DNA of 50,130 bases from Acidobacteriaceae bacterium (GTDB lineage: Bacteria > Acidobacteriota > Terriglobia > Terriglobales > Acidobacteriaceae). The notes under the pieces are model-generated. The model was not told where the DNA came from and ran no database searches. It worked only from the letters and a program-made list of their open reading frames with translations. This document shows positions 25,690 to 35,139 of the stretch, one piece after another. Numbering within the stretch: position 1 is the stretch's first letter; each line of letters begins with the position of its first letter. A program made the translations under genes and the position numbers. Where the stretch lies: assembly GCA_003142015.1 (NCBI GenBank), contig PLOI01000093.1, forward strand, positions 25,464-75,593, given 5' to 3'.

Positions 25690-26883
25690 TTGGATGCGGT
25701 TTCTACGGAGGCACGGTCAATATTCTCCGGGAACCCATCCGGCGTGGTGCGCGTGCGCGGTTATAGGCCGGAACTCGACGTGGTCCGGTTTCTAGCCTTC
25801 CTGCTGGTTTTCTTCCATCACATTCTTCCTCGCGGCCCCATTCACCTCAGAACGAGCGACCTTTCTGCTCTCACCGGTCAGACTGGCTGGCATGTCCTGG
25901 TCTCGATAGCAAATGCATGCGGCATGGGGCTGTGCCTGTTCTTTTGCCTCAGCGCCTACCTGATCACGGATCTTCTCCTTGTCGAACGCCAAAACAATGG
26001 CGTCATTTCAGTCCGTAAGTTCTACATTCGCAGAGTACTGAGAATCTGGCCTCTCTATTTCTTCGGAATCGCCGTGGGCATCGGAATAGCTCTTGCACTC
26101 CATCGGTCATTCGAAATCGCCGGCTTTGTTTGGTACCTGCTATTTGCCGGAAATCTGTATTGCATTGCCTTCGGATATTTGGCGAACCCCATGAGTCCGT
26201 TGTGGACCATCTCAATCGAAGAGCAATTCTATCTCATCTGGCCGTGGGCGATGCGCTGGTTTTCCAGGCGGGGGTTGGCGAGCTGTGCACTGTTCTTTGT
26301 CGTTGTCGCAAATATCACACTCTTCGTTCTAGGCCAACGGCACGTGAATACTGACCTGGCAGTTTGGTCCAACACGTTTGTTCAATTTGAAATGTTCGCG
26401 GCGGGAATTCTTCTCGCATTAGCCGGCAAGCGATTTGTGCCGGGCGGCGCCGGCGCCGGACTTATCCTGGCGCTCTGCGGGCCGGTATTGTGGTTCGTTG
26501 CTTGTTTTTCATTTCATGCCAAGCAGCGCGCGATGGACGGAATGGCTGTCAGCGGCCCGGCTCTGATCGCCGGTTATGCTCTGATCGCTCTCGGTTGCGC
26601 CGCCGTTCTACAGGGGTTCTGCATGATTGGCCCGTCCCATATGCCCCAATGGGCGACGAACCTGGGCAGGATTTCATACGGCCTTTACGTCTTCCATTTC
26701 CTGGCGATTCGCATTGCCTCAAAGCTCTTTGAACGATTCCGTGTCCCTTATTCCGAAGGGTTCTCCTTTCCTTTGGCTCTTTTGCTCACGATTCTCGCGG
26801 CTAAACTCTCGTACAGATGGCTGGAGAGCCCATTTCTGCGGCTCAAAAGACGGTTTGAGATTGTACACAGCAGACCAATATGA
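25690..26883 (+). CDS. Acyltransferase-3 family membrane protein
   Basis: A 397-residue integral membrane acyltransferase (OafA/NodX type) that would transfer acetyl or similar groups to sugars or surface polymers. The family start RPELDVVRFLAFLLVFFHHI is at residues 25-44, including the HisHis active-site pair, followed by about ten hydrophobic segments and the typical FYIRRVLRIWPLYFF and MSPLWTISIEEQFYLIWPW motifs. The start is a TTG at 25690 with GGGAGG about 10 nt upstream. No sugar or lipid genes are adjacent, so the acceptor is unknown. Confidence 0.9.
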   Translation: MDAVSTEARSIFSGNPSGVVRVRGYRPELDVVRFLAFLLVFFHHILPRGPIHLRTSDLSALTGQTGWHVLVSIANACGMGLCLFFCLSAYLITDLLLVERQNNGVISVRKFYIRRVLRIWPLYFFGIAVGIGIALALHRSFEIAGFVWYLLFAGNLYCIAFGYLANPMSPLWTISIEEQFYLIWPWAMRWFSRRGLASCALFFVVVANITLFVLGQRHVNTDLAVWSNTFVQFEMFAAGILLALAGKRFVPGGAGAGLILALCGPVLWFVACFSFHAKQRAMDGMAVSGPALIAGYALIALGCAAVLQGFCMIGPSHMPQWATNLGRISYGLYVFHFLAIRIASKLFERFRVPYSEGFSFPLALLLTILAAKLSYRWLESPFLRLKRRFEIVHSRPI

Positions 26884-26963
26884 GAAGCAATCTTCTATTC
26901 GGCTCCATCTGTTTGCCAAGCCAGCGCACACGCCTTCATGAGCTATGATCTTCTTCAAGACAC

Positions 26964-28787
26964 ATGGCCCCCACTCCCCCATCACGGCGTGAAGAACCCG
27001 AGTTCGAGGGCGATTACCGCCCGGCCGATCCGACGAACGCCGGAGCGCATCTTGACGCGGCGAATATCCGCGTGGAGCCAGCGGATGTGGCCTATTTAAT
27101 GCAGTTGGCCGACGCGCTGAACACCACGCTGGACCTGGAAACCCTGCTGCGCCGCACCGCGGAGCTGGTGAGCGCCGTCATCCCCTACCGCATCTTCGCC
27201 ATTTTGCTGCTCAACGACCGCACCCGAGAACTGCGCATGCGATTCCAGATCGGCCACAGCCCGGAGGTGGAGCGGCAGCGCATTCCCATGGGCCAGGGCG
27301 TGGCGGGCCAGGTGGCGCTCACCCGCCAGCCGGTGCTGCTGAACGACGTTTCCAGTTCGGAAGACTATCTCCCCGCCAATCCCGATGTGCGCTCTGAGCT
27401 GGCAGTGCCGCTGATCGCCAAAAACCGGCTGATAGGGGTGATGGACATCGAGAGCGAACAGGCCGGCTACTTTGGCCCCGAGCACCTGCGCCTGCTCACT
27501 CTGACCGCCTCGCGCATTGCCCAGGCGATTGAAAACGCGCGGCTCTATGCGCGCGTCTCCCGCCAGGCACAGACGCTGACGGTGCTGAACGAGATCGCCA
27601 CCGAATTGATTTCGATTCTTGATCTGGACCCGCTGCTGGAACGCGTGGGCCAGCTTTTGCGCCGGCTTATCGATTACCAGATGTTCACTGTACTGCTGCT
27701 GGACGAAAAGGGCGAGACGCTGATTACGCGCTATGCATGGCGCTTCGGCCATGCACAACCGCCGGAACGCCGCCTTCCCGTCGCCAGCGGCCTGGTCGGC
27801 GTTGCGGTGCGGGAGTGGCGGCTGGTGAACGTGCCCGACGTGCGTCACGACGCACGCTACCTGCCCATGAATCCTGAAACTCGCTCGGAGCTGATTGTGC
27901 CTTTGTTTCACAAAGGGCGCATTATCGGCGTTCTGGATTTGGAACATACGCGCACGGGATTCTTCAACGAAGAGCATGAGCGCATGTTGACCACGCTGGC
28001 CGCGCAGGTAGCCATCGCCATCGAGAATGCGCGGCTCTACCAGGAGGTGCGCTCACAGGAACAGCAGCTAGAGCGCGACATCGCCATGGCTCGCGAGGTG
28101 CAACTGAGGCTGTTGCCGGCGTCAGCGCCGGAGATGGCCAACGCCGACATGGCGGTGCGCTTCCTGCCCGCGCGCACCATCGGCGGCGACCTCTACGACT
28201 TTGTGGACTACGGCCCTGGCCGCACAGCCATCGTGCTGGGCGACGTAAGCGGCAAGGCAGCTCCGGCAGCCTTGTTTGCGGCGCTGGCGAGCGGCATCAT
28301 GCGTTCGGCGGCGCAGCAGCGGCCAGAGCCGGCCAGGATGCTGGCCCTGCTGAACGACGCGCTGCAGGAGCGGAAGCTGGAATCGCAGTACGTAACCATG
28401 CTGTTTGCCTTGTGGAACGATGAAAGCCGGACCTTGCAAGTGGCCAACTCGGGCGCGGTGCAACCGGTCTTCTGCCGCCAGGGGCAGTCGGCGACAGTGC
28501 AGGCCGAAGGCTTTCCGCTTGGGCTATTTCCTAACGTGATCTACGATGAGCTTAGAGTGGCCACCGAACCGGGCGACGCCATCGTTTTTGTATCGGACGG
28601 GATTCTGGACGCGGAGGATGCGCAGGGCGAGATGTACGGCCACGACCGGCTGGCCGGCCTGTTGTGCAGCCAGCGCGACCACTCCGCACAGCAGATTGCC
28701 GATACCATTCTCGCCGATGTCACCCGCTTTCAGGGCGAGCAGGAACGCTTTGACGATGAGACGATTATTGTGTTGAAAGTGCGTTGA
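26964..28787 (+). CDS. GAF-GAF-SpoIIE (PP2C-type) signalling phosphatase
   Basis: A 607-residue cytoplasmic protein with two tandem GAF sensor domains (about residues 45-195 and 205-350), a short coiled linker (RSQEQQLERDIAMAREVQLRLLP) and a SpoIIE-type Ser/Thr phosphatase (about 380-607). Metal ligands are seen in TIGGDLYDFV, LGDVSGKAAPAAL, FVSDGILDA and FDDETIIVL. GAF domains bind small ligands such as cyclic nucleotides or sense redox state. The target would be a phosphorylated anti-sigma antagonist or similar; none is encoded close by. It is the second SpoIIE phosphatase in the window, with different input domains. Confidence 0.93.
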   Translation: MAPTPPSRREEPEFEGDYRPADPTNAGAHLDAANIRVEPADVAYLMQLADALNTTLDLETLLRRTAELVSAVIPYRIFAILLLNDRTRELRMRFQIGHSPEVERQRIPMGQGVAGQVALTRQPVLLNDVSSSEDYLPANPDVRSELAVPLIAKNRLIGVMDIESEQAGYFGPEHLRLLTLTASRIAQAIENARLYARVSRQAQTLTVLNEIATELISILDLDPLLERVGQLLRRLIDYQMFTVLLLDEKGETLITRYAWRFGHAQPPERRLPVASGLVGVAVREWRLVNVPDVRHDARYLPMNPETRSELIVPLFHKGRIIGVLDLEHTRTGFFNEEHERMLTTLAAQVAIAIENARLYQEVRSQEQQLERDIAMAREVQLRLLPASAPEMANADMAVRFLPARTIGGDLYDFVDYGPGRTAIVLGDVSGKAAPAALFAALASGIMRSAAQQRPEPARMLALLNDALQERKLESQYVTMLFALWNDESRTLQVANSGAVQPVFCRQGQSATVQAEGFPLGLFPNVIYDELRVATEPGDAIVFVSDGILDAEDAQGEMYGHDRLAGLLCSQRDHSAQQIADTILADVTRFQGEQERFDDETIIVLKVR

Positions 28788-28793
28788 GAATCA

Positions 28794-28903
28794 GTGGTCA
28801 GTGAGAATGGTCAAACGTAGTCTCGACATGTCAAGGGCTATCTTGAACTTGCATGGCCTTTAGTGGGGTCGAGACTTCAGACTGTTCACTGTCCACTGAC
28901 CAC
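28794..28903. repeat. Nested long inverted repeat before aroA
   Basis: Outer arms GTGGTCAGTG (28794-28803) and CACTGACCAC (28894-28903) and inner arms AGTCTCGAC (28819-28827) and GTCGAGACT (28868-28876) are perfect, with smaller TCAAG/CTTGA pairing inside. The whole can fold into one bulged stem-loop of about 110 nt. Confidence 0.7.
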
Positions 28904-28959
28904 GGTCTACTGTTCTTCCATTGGCTAAACTTGGATAAAGTCCACGCCCCGGAGCCGCC

Positions 28960-30252
28960 TTGCATACAGAACGCATCATTCGCCCGGCAAAAAACGTCTA
29001 CGGCAGCCTGCGCCTGCCCGGAGACAAATCCATCAGCCACCGCTACGGAATGTTGGCCGCGTTTGCGGAAGGCACTTCGCGCTTTGCTAATTTTTCGACC
29101 GGCGCCGATTGCGCCTCGACGTTGGGCTGCATGGAAGCGCTGGGCGCGAAGGTGCGCCGGCTCGAAGACGGCCAGGTAGAAGTGACGGGCGTGGGCGGAC
29201 GCGTGACGCCTTCCGGCGCGCCGCTGGATTGTGGCAACTCCGGCTCGACGATGCGCATGATCTCCGGCCTGCTTGCGCCGCAGGAGGGCAGGTTTACGCT
29301 GGTGGGGGACGAGTCGCTTTCACGCAGGCCGATGGAGCGGATTCTAAGACCGTTGGCGGCGATGGGCGCTCGACTCGCGCTCACCGAGGGCCATGCTCCG
29401 TTACATATCGAAGGCGGGCCGTTGAAGGCCATCGACTACACCACGCCGGTTCCCAGCGCGCAGGTGAAGACCTGCATTCTGCTGGCCGGTTTGCAAACCG
29501 CCGGAACGACCACGGTGCGTGAGGCGGTGCGCACCCGCGATCACAGCGAACTGGCTTTACGCGCCTTTGGCGCCAAGCTGACACGCACGCTGGATTCCGT
29601 TTCGATCGCTGGGCCACAGACACTTCGCGCCATCGAGGCCGCCGTACCAGGAGACATTTCCTCGGCTGCGTTCTTCCTCTGCGCGGCGGCGTTGTTTCCC
29701 GGCTCCAGCCTGGTGCTGGACGCGCTGGGCCTGAACCCCACGCGGGCCGCGCTGCTGGATGTGCTGACCGCGCTCGGCGCTCGCATCAGCGTGCTCAACC
29801 TCGAAGAGCAGAACTCGGAACTGGTGGGCACAGTGCAGGTCACAGCGCCAGACGAAGGGCTGGGGACGACAGAGATTTCGGGCCCACTGGCCGCGCAACT
29901 GATCGATGAGCTGCCGGTGCTGGCGGCAATCGGGCCTTACACCAGCGGCGGCATTCGCATCCGCGACGCCAAAGAACTGCGCGTGAAAGAGTCCGACCGA
30001 ATTGCTCTGGTGGCGAAAAATCTGCGCGCCATGGGCGCTGAAGTTACCGAGTTTGAAGACGGCCTCGATGTGCCCGGCGGCCAGAGGCTACACGGCGCGA
30101 CGATTGACTCAGGCGGCGATCACCGTATCGCGATGGCCTTCAGTGTGGCAGCGCTCGGCGCCGAGGGAGAGACGCTGATTCAAGGCGCTGACTCTGCCGC
30201 CATCAGCTTTCCGGAGTTTTTCAACCTGCTGGATTTGGTGGCGGAGCAGTAG
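28960..30252 (+). CDS. aroA: EPSP synthase (3-phosphoshikimate 1-carboxyvinyltransferase)
   Basis: Shikimate-pathway enzyme that joins phosphoenolpyruvate and shikimate 3-phosphate. The 430-residue length is normal. Motifs are LPGDKSISHRYGML, DCGNSGSTMRMISGLLA, VPSAQVKTCILLAGL, VREAVRTRDHSELALRAFG, ISSAAFFLCAA, LRVKESDRIALVAKNLRAMG and DHRIAMAFSVAALG. The GNSGSTMRM rather than GNAGTAMRP form near the active site indicates a class II type enzyme. The start is a TTG at 28960 preceded by GGAG. Together with pheA (38 kb) it points to complete aromatic amino acid synthesis. A strong bidirectional terminator follows. Confidence 0.96.
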   Translation: MHTERIIRPAKNVYGSLRLPGDKSISHRYGMLAAFAEGTSRFANFSTGADCASTLGCMEALGAKVRRLEDGQVEVTGVGGRVTPSGAPLDCGNSGSTMRMISGLLAPQEGRFTLVGDESLSRRPMERILRPLAAMGARLALTEGHAPLHIEGGPLKAIDYTTPVPSAQVKTCILLAGLQTAGTTTVREAVRTRDHSELALRAFGAKLTRTLDSVSIAGPQTLRAIEAAVPGDISSAAFFLCAAALFPGSSLVLDALGLNPTRAALLDVLTALGARISVLNLEEQNSELVGTVQVTAPDEGLGTTEISGPLAAQLIDELPVLAAIGPYTSGGIRIRDAKELRVKESDRIALVAKNLRAMGAEVTEFEDGLDVPGGQRLHGATIDSGGDHRIAMAFSVAALGAEGETLIQGADSAAISFPEFFNLLDLVAEQ

Positions 30253-30274
30253 GAAAGCAGCCTGATCGCACATA

Positions 30275-30321
30275 ACAAGAATGCTCGGCCAACTCTTCAG
30301 AAACTGGCCGAGCATTCTTGT
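30275..30321. terminator. Strong bidirectional terminator hairpin
   Basis: A 17-bp perfect inverted repeat: ACAAGAATGCTCGGCCA (30275-30291) with its complement at 30305-30321 and a 13-nt loop. It lies between convergent aroA and the TolC-like gene. The T-tract on the plus strand is poor (TGTTGTTG), so termination may depend on the stem. Confidence 0.8.
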
Positions 30322-30338
30322 GTTGTTGAATATCAAGC

Positions 30339-32450
30339 TTACTGCGCAGCCGGCGGGTTAGTTGATGGCTCCGCCGTGTCCTTGCTAAGCGAGACTCCGG
30401 GGATGACAGGCGCCGTTTCCACTTTGCCTGACGCAGCATCATTCAGGTTGATGCCGTAGTGCTGCAACGTGCTGGCCAGTACTTGATAAAGGCCCGCGCG
30501 GTCATTAGCATAGGCGCGATGGGCTGCAATCAGGGTGTCCTCTGCCGTAGCCAGGTTGCGGTCCTGAAGCAGGACATTGGCTGTGGTCGAAGCGCCCAGA
30601 TGCAGTTTCTTGATTTCGGCATCGACGCTCTGTTGTTGAAAGTCCCTGGCAGCCATTGAGGCCTGCACCTGCGCACGGTCGTTGATCAGCGCGAATTGCG
30701 CGTTCACCACCTGCATGCGAATCTGCGTGTAAAGTTGCTCCAGCCGCAACTCGGCTTGTCGATACTCCATCAGCGAGCGCGCCTGCACCGACTGCGCGTA
30801 CTTGTTGCCAATGGGAATCGTCACGTTGAAACCGATGCCCTTGTCGGGAGAGCTGCTATTCGCCAAATTGTTCAGCACCGTTCCATAGCCTATGGTGGGG
30901 TATGTATTCGGAGTACAGGGAGGTATGGTGCCAGTGCTAATGCCACCAAACAGGTTGAGGCAATTCGGGCTTTGAGAACCGCCTACGCCGGAGGCGCCAT
31001 AGAAGCCGAGCACGTCCAAAACTGGCAACAGCGCATTGCGCGCGCCTTTCAGCGTAATCTCATCGTTGCGCAGTGTGAGTACGGCCTGCTCCAGCTCCGG
31101 CCTCTGCTGAAACGCCTCCTGCACCAGTTCCTCAACCGGCTGCTTCTCCTCGGGAATCTCCTCGACAGTCACGCGGTCGGTGGGAATCACAGGAGCGGCC
31201 GAGAGCGCTGGATCGTTCAGGTTGCGGGCAATCGCCTGCTTGATGATCTGCTGCTGATAATTTAAGGCGCTCTGCGAACTGATGAGCGCCTGCTTGTCGC
31301 CAGCTACGCTCGATTGGTCCTGCACCACTTGTAGAGGAGCCACCGTGCCGATCTCCAACTGCTTGCGGTCGTCGCCTTCCAGCTTTGTGCTCTGCTCCAG
31401 AGCTCGCTGCTTGGCCTGCACATCCTCATAGGCCTGCACCAACCCCCAGTAGATGGTTTCCACTTGATTGACCGTGTAAAGAATCTGCTGGCGGAACGAC
31501 GAATCGGTAATCCGCCGGTTATTCCTCGCCTGGTAAATGAAGCGCTTGTTCACCCAGATCCCGGCTCCCTGCAACAAGTGCTGGGTCACTGTAGCCTTGA
31601 AGCTGGAACTGAGTTCTGGGCTGTAAACGCTGAACGGACTAGAGGTGGTAATGCGGGAGTTGTTGAAGCCCACGGCCAGCGCTGTGCCGGTGAGAAAGCC
31701 CTGGTTATAGGTGAAGTTGTATTGGTCCGTATTGGTGAATGCGCGGGGGGCGAATGCGCTGGTCTGCGGCGATTCCGCTCGCTCGAACTGAATTGCACTG
31801 GTGACGGATGGCTCCAGCGCCTCCGGCGTTGGGCCGGCCCCTGCCGTGGTCAGCGTCAACCCATTCACGCCAGAACCGGCGCCACCTGAGCCGACCGACG
31901 TTCCGCCTGGACCGCCGCCTGTGGTCAAAATCGTGGCGGAACCGCCCAGCGTGCCGGTAATCAGCGCAGAGGGCGCGCCCAGCGGCGCCGCCCCGGTGCG
32001 CGTCCGCAAGATATCCGTATCCGCAATGTCCAGGTCGTAGCGGGCGATGGCTATGTCGAAGTTGTTCTCAAGAGCCAGCGCGATGGCGTCGGAAAGGCTG
32101 AGATAGATCTTGCCATTCTTCACCAGATCGTCCAGGCGCACAGAGTTCACAAAACTGGCCTTGGGGATTGAAGTCGGGCGATACATATTGATCGGGTCGC
32201 CCAGAAACCTGCCCGCGGGCTTTGAAAAATCCCGCGCCGTCGCCCGCAGATTCAAAGGCTCAGTCAGCGCCACCGCCGGGGCCGAAGGCAGCTCAGAAGC
32301 CGCCTTTTCCGGAGCCTTTGCTCCCGCTCCAGCCACTTGCTGAGCAAATCCGGCAGGGTTACCCGCCGCCAACATGAGCATGACCGCCGCTACCGCGCGC
32401 AGCCGGCTGCTTGCCTGTCCGCGACCTGCCTGACCGCGAAGGTTGCTCAC
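30339..32450 (-). CDS. TolC-family outer membrane efflux protein
   Basis: Predicted outer-membrane channel component of a tripartite exporter, about 703 residues, longer than the usual ~450-500. A GTG start at 32450 is preferred because CAGGAGGAG lies 3-8 nt upstream; it yields a signal peptide (RLRAVAAVMLMLAAGNPAGFAQQ). A long, partly low-complexity insert (about 85-300) precedes the helical TolC barrel repeats, seen in DALALALENNFDIAIARYDLDIAD, LLQGAGIWVNKRFIYQARNN, NQVETIYWGLVQAYEDVQAKQRAL, FNVTIPIGNKYAQSVQARSL and the C-terminal LLQDRNLATAEDTLIAAHRAYANDRAGLYQVL. No inner-membrane pump or adaptor gene is adjacent. Confidence 0.85.
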   Translation of the reverse strand: MSNLRGQAGRGQASSRLRAVAAVMLMLAAGNPAGFAQQVAGAGAKAPEKAASELPSAPAVALTEPLNLRATARDFSKPAGRFLGDPINMYRPTSIPKASFVNSVRLDDLVKNGKIYLSLSDAIALALENNFDIAIARYDLDIADTDILRTRTGAAPLGAPSALITGTLGGSATILTTGGGPGGTSVGSGGAGSGVNGLTLTTAGAGPTPEALEPSVTSAIQFERAESPQTSAFAPRAFTNTDQYNFTYNQGFLTGTALAVGFNNSRITTSSPFSVYSPELSSSFKATVTQHLLQGAGIWVNKRFIYQARNNRRITDSSFRQQILYTVNQVETIYWGLVQAYEDVQAKQRALEQSTKLEGDDRKQLEIGTVAPLQVVQDQSSVAGDKQALISSQSALNYQQQIIKQAIARNLNDPALSAAPVIPTDRVTVEEIPEEKQPVEELVQEAFQQRPELEQAVLTLRNDEITLKGARNALLPVLDVLGFYGASGVGGSQSPNCLNLFGGISTGTIPPCTPNTYPTIGYGTVLNNLANSSSPDKGIGFNVTIPIGNKYAQSVQARSLMEYRQAELRLEQLYTQIRMQVVNAQFALINDRAQVQASMAARDFQQQSVDAEIKKLHLGASTTANVLLQDRNLATAEDTLIAAHRAYANDRAGLYQVLASTLQHYGINLNDAASGKVETAPVIPGVSLSKDTAEPSTNPPAAQ

Positions 32451-32775
32451 GGTCTCCTCCTGCTGCTCAAACACACCTGTACCGAATAATTGCATGGTTC
32501 CTCTCCACTGCATGGTTCCTCTTTGGGAATTGCTGAGGCATGTGGGGCGCCATTCTCAAAGACGCCCGGATTGCCTCCCCGGACGCAGATTTATGTACTC
32601 CCAAGACAATTTTAGCTTGTAGCCCGTCGTGCGCGCTTGCGCTTATCAGTGAATACGCGCCTGGCTCCCAATTCGTTCCAAAGAGTCCGCTCGATAATTT
32701 TGCCGGTTCCCCGCAGCCCATCCGCCATCACGTGCGGAAAGCTGAGTATATCTCACCCACTCAGGGAGCAGAGGT
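32451..32775. other. 325-bp intergenic region, TolC-like gene / truA
   Basis: Divergent spacer expected to hold promoters for both genes. It has a direct duplication of GAGGAACCATGCA (minus strand, near 32493-32520), so that two in-frame ATGs each with a ribosome-site-like GAGG precede the GTG start of the TolC-like gene. Nothing else recognisable. Confidence 0.45.
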
Positions 32776-33723
32776 TTGGAAACAGGGATCAGGCGCATTC
32801 TTCGCACCTGCGAGCACCTCGGTCGGTACACTGTTGTCAAGACCCTCATCGTGACCGAATCAGCCCAACCCGCGCCCGCGCTCCAGACCTGGAAGCTGAC
32901 CTTGGCTTACGACGGCACCGAGTTCCGCGGCTGGCAGGTGCAGCCGGGCGAGAGAACGATTCAAGGCGAACTGCAGGCCGCGCTGGGGCGAATTACCGGA
33001 GAATCCCCTCTGCCGCAGGGCTCGGGACGCACCGATGCCGGCGTTCACGCGCTCGGCCAGGTGGCCAGTTTCGCACTTGCGGCACCCATTCCAGCGGAAA
33101 ACCTGCAACGAGCCCTCAACCGGACTCTTCCCCCCTCAATTCGGACTCTGGAAGCGAGAGCGGTACCAAATGTATTTCATGCGCGTCACTCGGCTGTGGC
33201 CAAAACTTACGAGTACCGGGTTTTCCAGGGGACGATCTGCCCGCCGACGCTGGCTCGCTACGTCTACGCCTGCTCCTGGCCCATGGACGTTGCAGTGTTG
33301 CAAAAGGCAGCACAGCTCTTTGAAGGCGAGCATGATTTTCTGAGCTTTGCCGCCACCGACCCCGATCTGACAACGAGAAATCGTGAACCGGACCCGAAAC
33401 TCGACTTGGAGATGATGGCGCCCCCTGTGCCTCTGACGACTATCAGGACAATCTACTCGTCGGGCTGGGAAGAGCGCAGGACAGAAGCAGGAGCGTTGCT
33501 GGTCTATCGCGTCCGGGGCAGCGGATTTTTGCACCACATGGTGCGCAATCTGGTGGGAACCATGCTAGAGGTAGGCAGAGGCAAGCTGCACGCCTCGCAA
33601 ATACCAGAGATTCTCGCTGCGCGCAACCGCGATGCCGCCGGACCGACCGCCCCGGCTCGGGGGCTGTTTTTGGTCTCGGTGGAGTATGACGAGCAAGTGG
33701 ACCGACCACAGACTAACGTCTGA
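32776..33723 (+). CDS. truA: tRNA pseudouridine(38-40) synthase
   Basis: Isomerises uridines 38-40 of the tRNA anticodon arm. Up to 315 residues. Family motifs are LTLAYDGTEFRGWQVQPGE, the catalytic GSGRTDAGVHALGQVASF with its Asp, RHSAVAKTYEYRVF, HDFLSFAATDP, and GSGFLHHMVRNLVGTMLEVGRGK. The TTG at 32776 has GGGAG about 7 nt upstream but gives about 25 extra N-terminal residues before the family start; a GTG at 32851 is an alternative with a weak ribosome site. The C-terminal region lacks nothing important. Start uncertain, function firm. Confidence 0.94.
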   Translation: METGIRRILRTCEHLGRYTVVKTLIVTESAQPAPALQTWKLTLAYDGTEFRGWQVQPGERTIQGELQAALGRITGESPLPQGSGRTDAGVHALGQVASFALAAPIPAENLQRALNRTLPPSIRTLEARAVPNVFHARHSAVAKTYEYRVFQGTICPPTLARYVYACSWPMDVAVLQKAAQLFEGEHDFLSFAATDPDLTTRNREPDPKLDLEMMAPPVPLTTIRTIYSSGWEERRTEAGALLVYRVRGSGFLHHMVRNLVGTMLEVGRGKLHASQIPEILAARNRDAAGPTAPARGLFLVSVEYDEQVDRPQTNV

Positions 33724-33788
33724 ATTGTGCCTGGCAAAATGCGTACCGGCCTCTTACTCACCATCCCTGCTACCCTGAAGCCAGCCGC

Positions 33789-35048
33789 ATGGCGCTTTCC
33801 TTCCCCAACTCGGCCTTTTCGCAGGTGACGGCGCTCGCCCGCCTGCGATCGGTCCACACTGCCTTTGCCTGGCTGCACGGCAACCCCAAGACGATCATGG
33901 ATTTGCAGGCGGAGGTGGTGGCCATTCCGGCGCCGCCCTTCGGCGAGCAGGCGCGAGCCGAGTGGTTGGCGGCCCGTTTTGCCAATGCCGGTCTCAGCAA
34001 TGTCGAGACCGACGCCGCCAGCAACGTCTTCGGTTGGCTGCCGGCCGCCAAATTGCCGCCCGAGAACACCGGCCCTGTGGTCGTGCTCTCCGCGCATTTG
34101 GACACGGTCTTCCCGGCCGGAACGCCGCTCAATCCAAAAATGAACGGCGACCGCATAGAAGCTCCCGGAGCCTGCGACAACTGCGCAGGCGTGGCGGGAG
34201 TGTTGGCTATCGCCCACGCGCTGATTCAATCTCACACCGAGTTGGCCGTACCGCTGATTTTCCTGGGGAATGTAGGCGAGGAGGGCGAAGGCGACCTGCG
34301 CGGCGTGCGCCAACTCTATCAGCAGGAAGCTCTGGCCGGTCGCATCGCCGCGCATATTGTGCTGGACGGCGCGGGTGCGGACTCGGCAGTGACGCAGGCA
34401 TTGGGCAGCCGGCGGTACCGGGTGACCGTCACCGGCCCCGGCGGGCACAGCTTTACCGATGCTGGCACGCCCAACCCCATTACCGCGCTGGTCTCGGCGC
34501 TAGCTGTGCTGGCCGAGACGCGACTCCCGGAAGAGCCGCGCACCACGCTCAACCTGGGCACGATTCAAGGCGGCACCAGCGTGAATTCCATCCCTGAAAG
34601 CGCACAGGCCTCTGTTGATTTCCGCTCCACCAGTACCGACCAGCTTCTGCGGCTGGAGGTCGCCTTGCATCGCGCCGTGGAAGATGCCGTGGACCACTGG
34701 AATGCGCAGGCAAAATCCGCTGCGGCCGGTGGCCGCGGCCTGCTGGCCTTCAAGATCGACAAAATCGGCGACCGGCCCGCAGCGCAATTGCCTGCCGACT
34801 CGCCCCTGCTGGAAGCTCTGCGCGCCGTGGACCGCCATCTGGGCCTGCGCACCGAGTTGCGCCTGGGCTCGACCGATGCCAACATCCCACTCTCGTTGGG
34901 GATTCCGTCGCTGTCTTTGGGCGCGGGCGGCGAAGGCGGCGGCGCGCATACGCTGGCCGAGTGGTACTCCGCCAAGGACCGCGAAACGGGCCTGAAGCGG
35001 GTGCTGCTGCTTGCTCTGGCGATGACCGAGTGGGCTGCCGAACAATAG
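33789..35048 (+). CDS. M20-family metallopeptidase
   Basis: A 419-residue zinc peptidase of the PepT/ArgE/DapE (M20) group, probably an exo- or dipeptidase of the cytoplasm. The first metal ligand is in VVLSAHLDTVFP, the bridging Asp in GACDNCAGVAGVL, the catalytic pair in GNVGEEGEGDLRG, an Asp in ILDG/HIVLDGAGAD and the last His near GGAHTLAEWY. A dimerisation domain interrupts the catalytic domain at about residues 215-330 (VTGPGGHSFTDAGTPNP). PepT-like tripeptidase or a general aminoacylase are equally possible. Ribosome site weak. Unlinked to neighbours. Confidence 0.85.
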   Translation: MALSFPNSAFSQVTALARLRSVHTAFAWLHGNPKTIMDLQAEVVAIPAPPFGEQARAEWLAARFANAGLSNVETDAASNVFGWLPAAKLPPENTGPVVVLSAHLDTVFPAGTPLNPKMNGDRIEAPGACDNCAGVAGVLAIAHALIQSHTELAVPLIFLGNVGEEGEGDLRGVRQLYQQEALAGRIAAHIVLDGAGADSAVTQALGSRRYRVTVTGPGGHSFTDAGTPNPITALVSALAVLAETRLPEEPRTTLNLGTIQGGTSVNSIPESAQASVDFRSTSTDQLLRLEVALHRAVEDAVDHWNAQAKSAAAGGRGLLAFKIDKIGDRPAAQLPADSPLLEALRAVDRHLGLRTELRLGSTDANIPLSLGIPSLSLGAGGEGGGAHTLAEWYSAKDRETGLKRVLLLALAMTEWAAEQ

Positions 35049-35139
35049 CCTGTTTCACCACGCTCATGCACACTTGAAACTCCCTGTCCGTTTGCCAGCC
35101 AGTCAACCGGCGCGGCTCCGGCTGGCATAATCCAAACAG

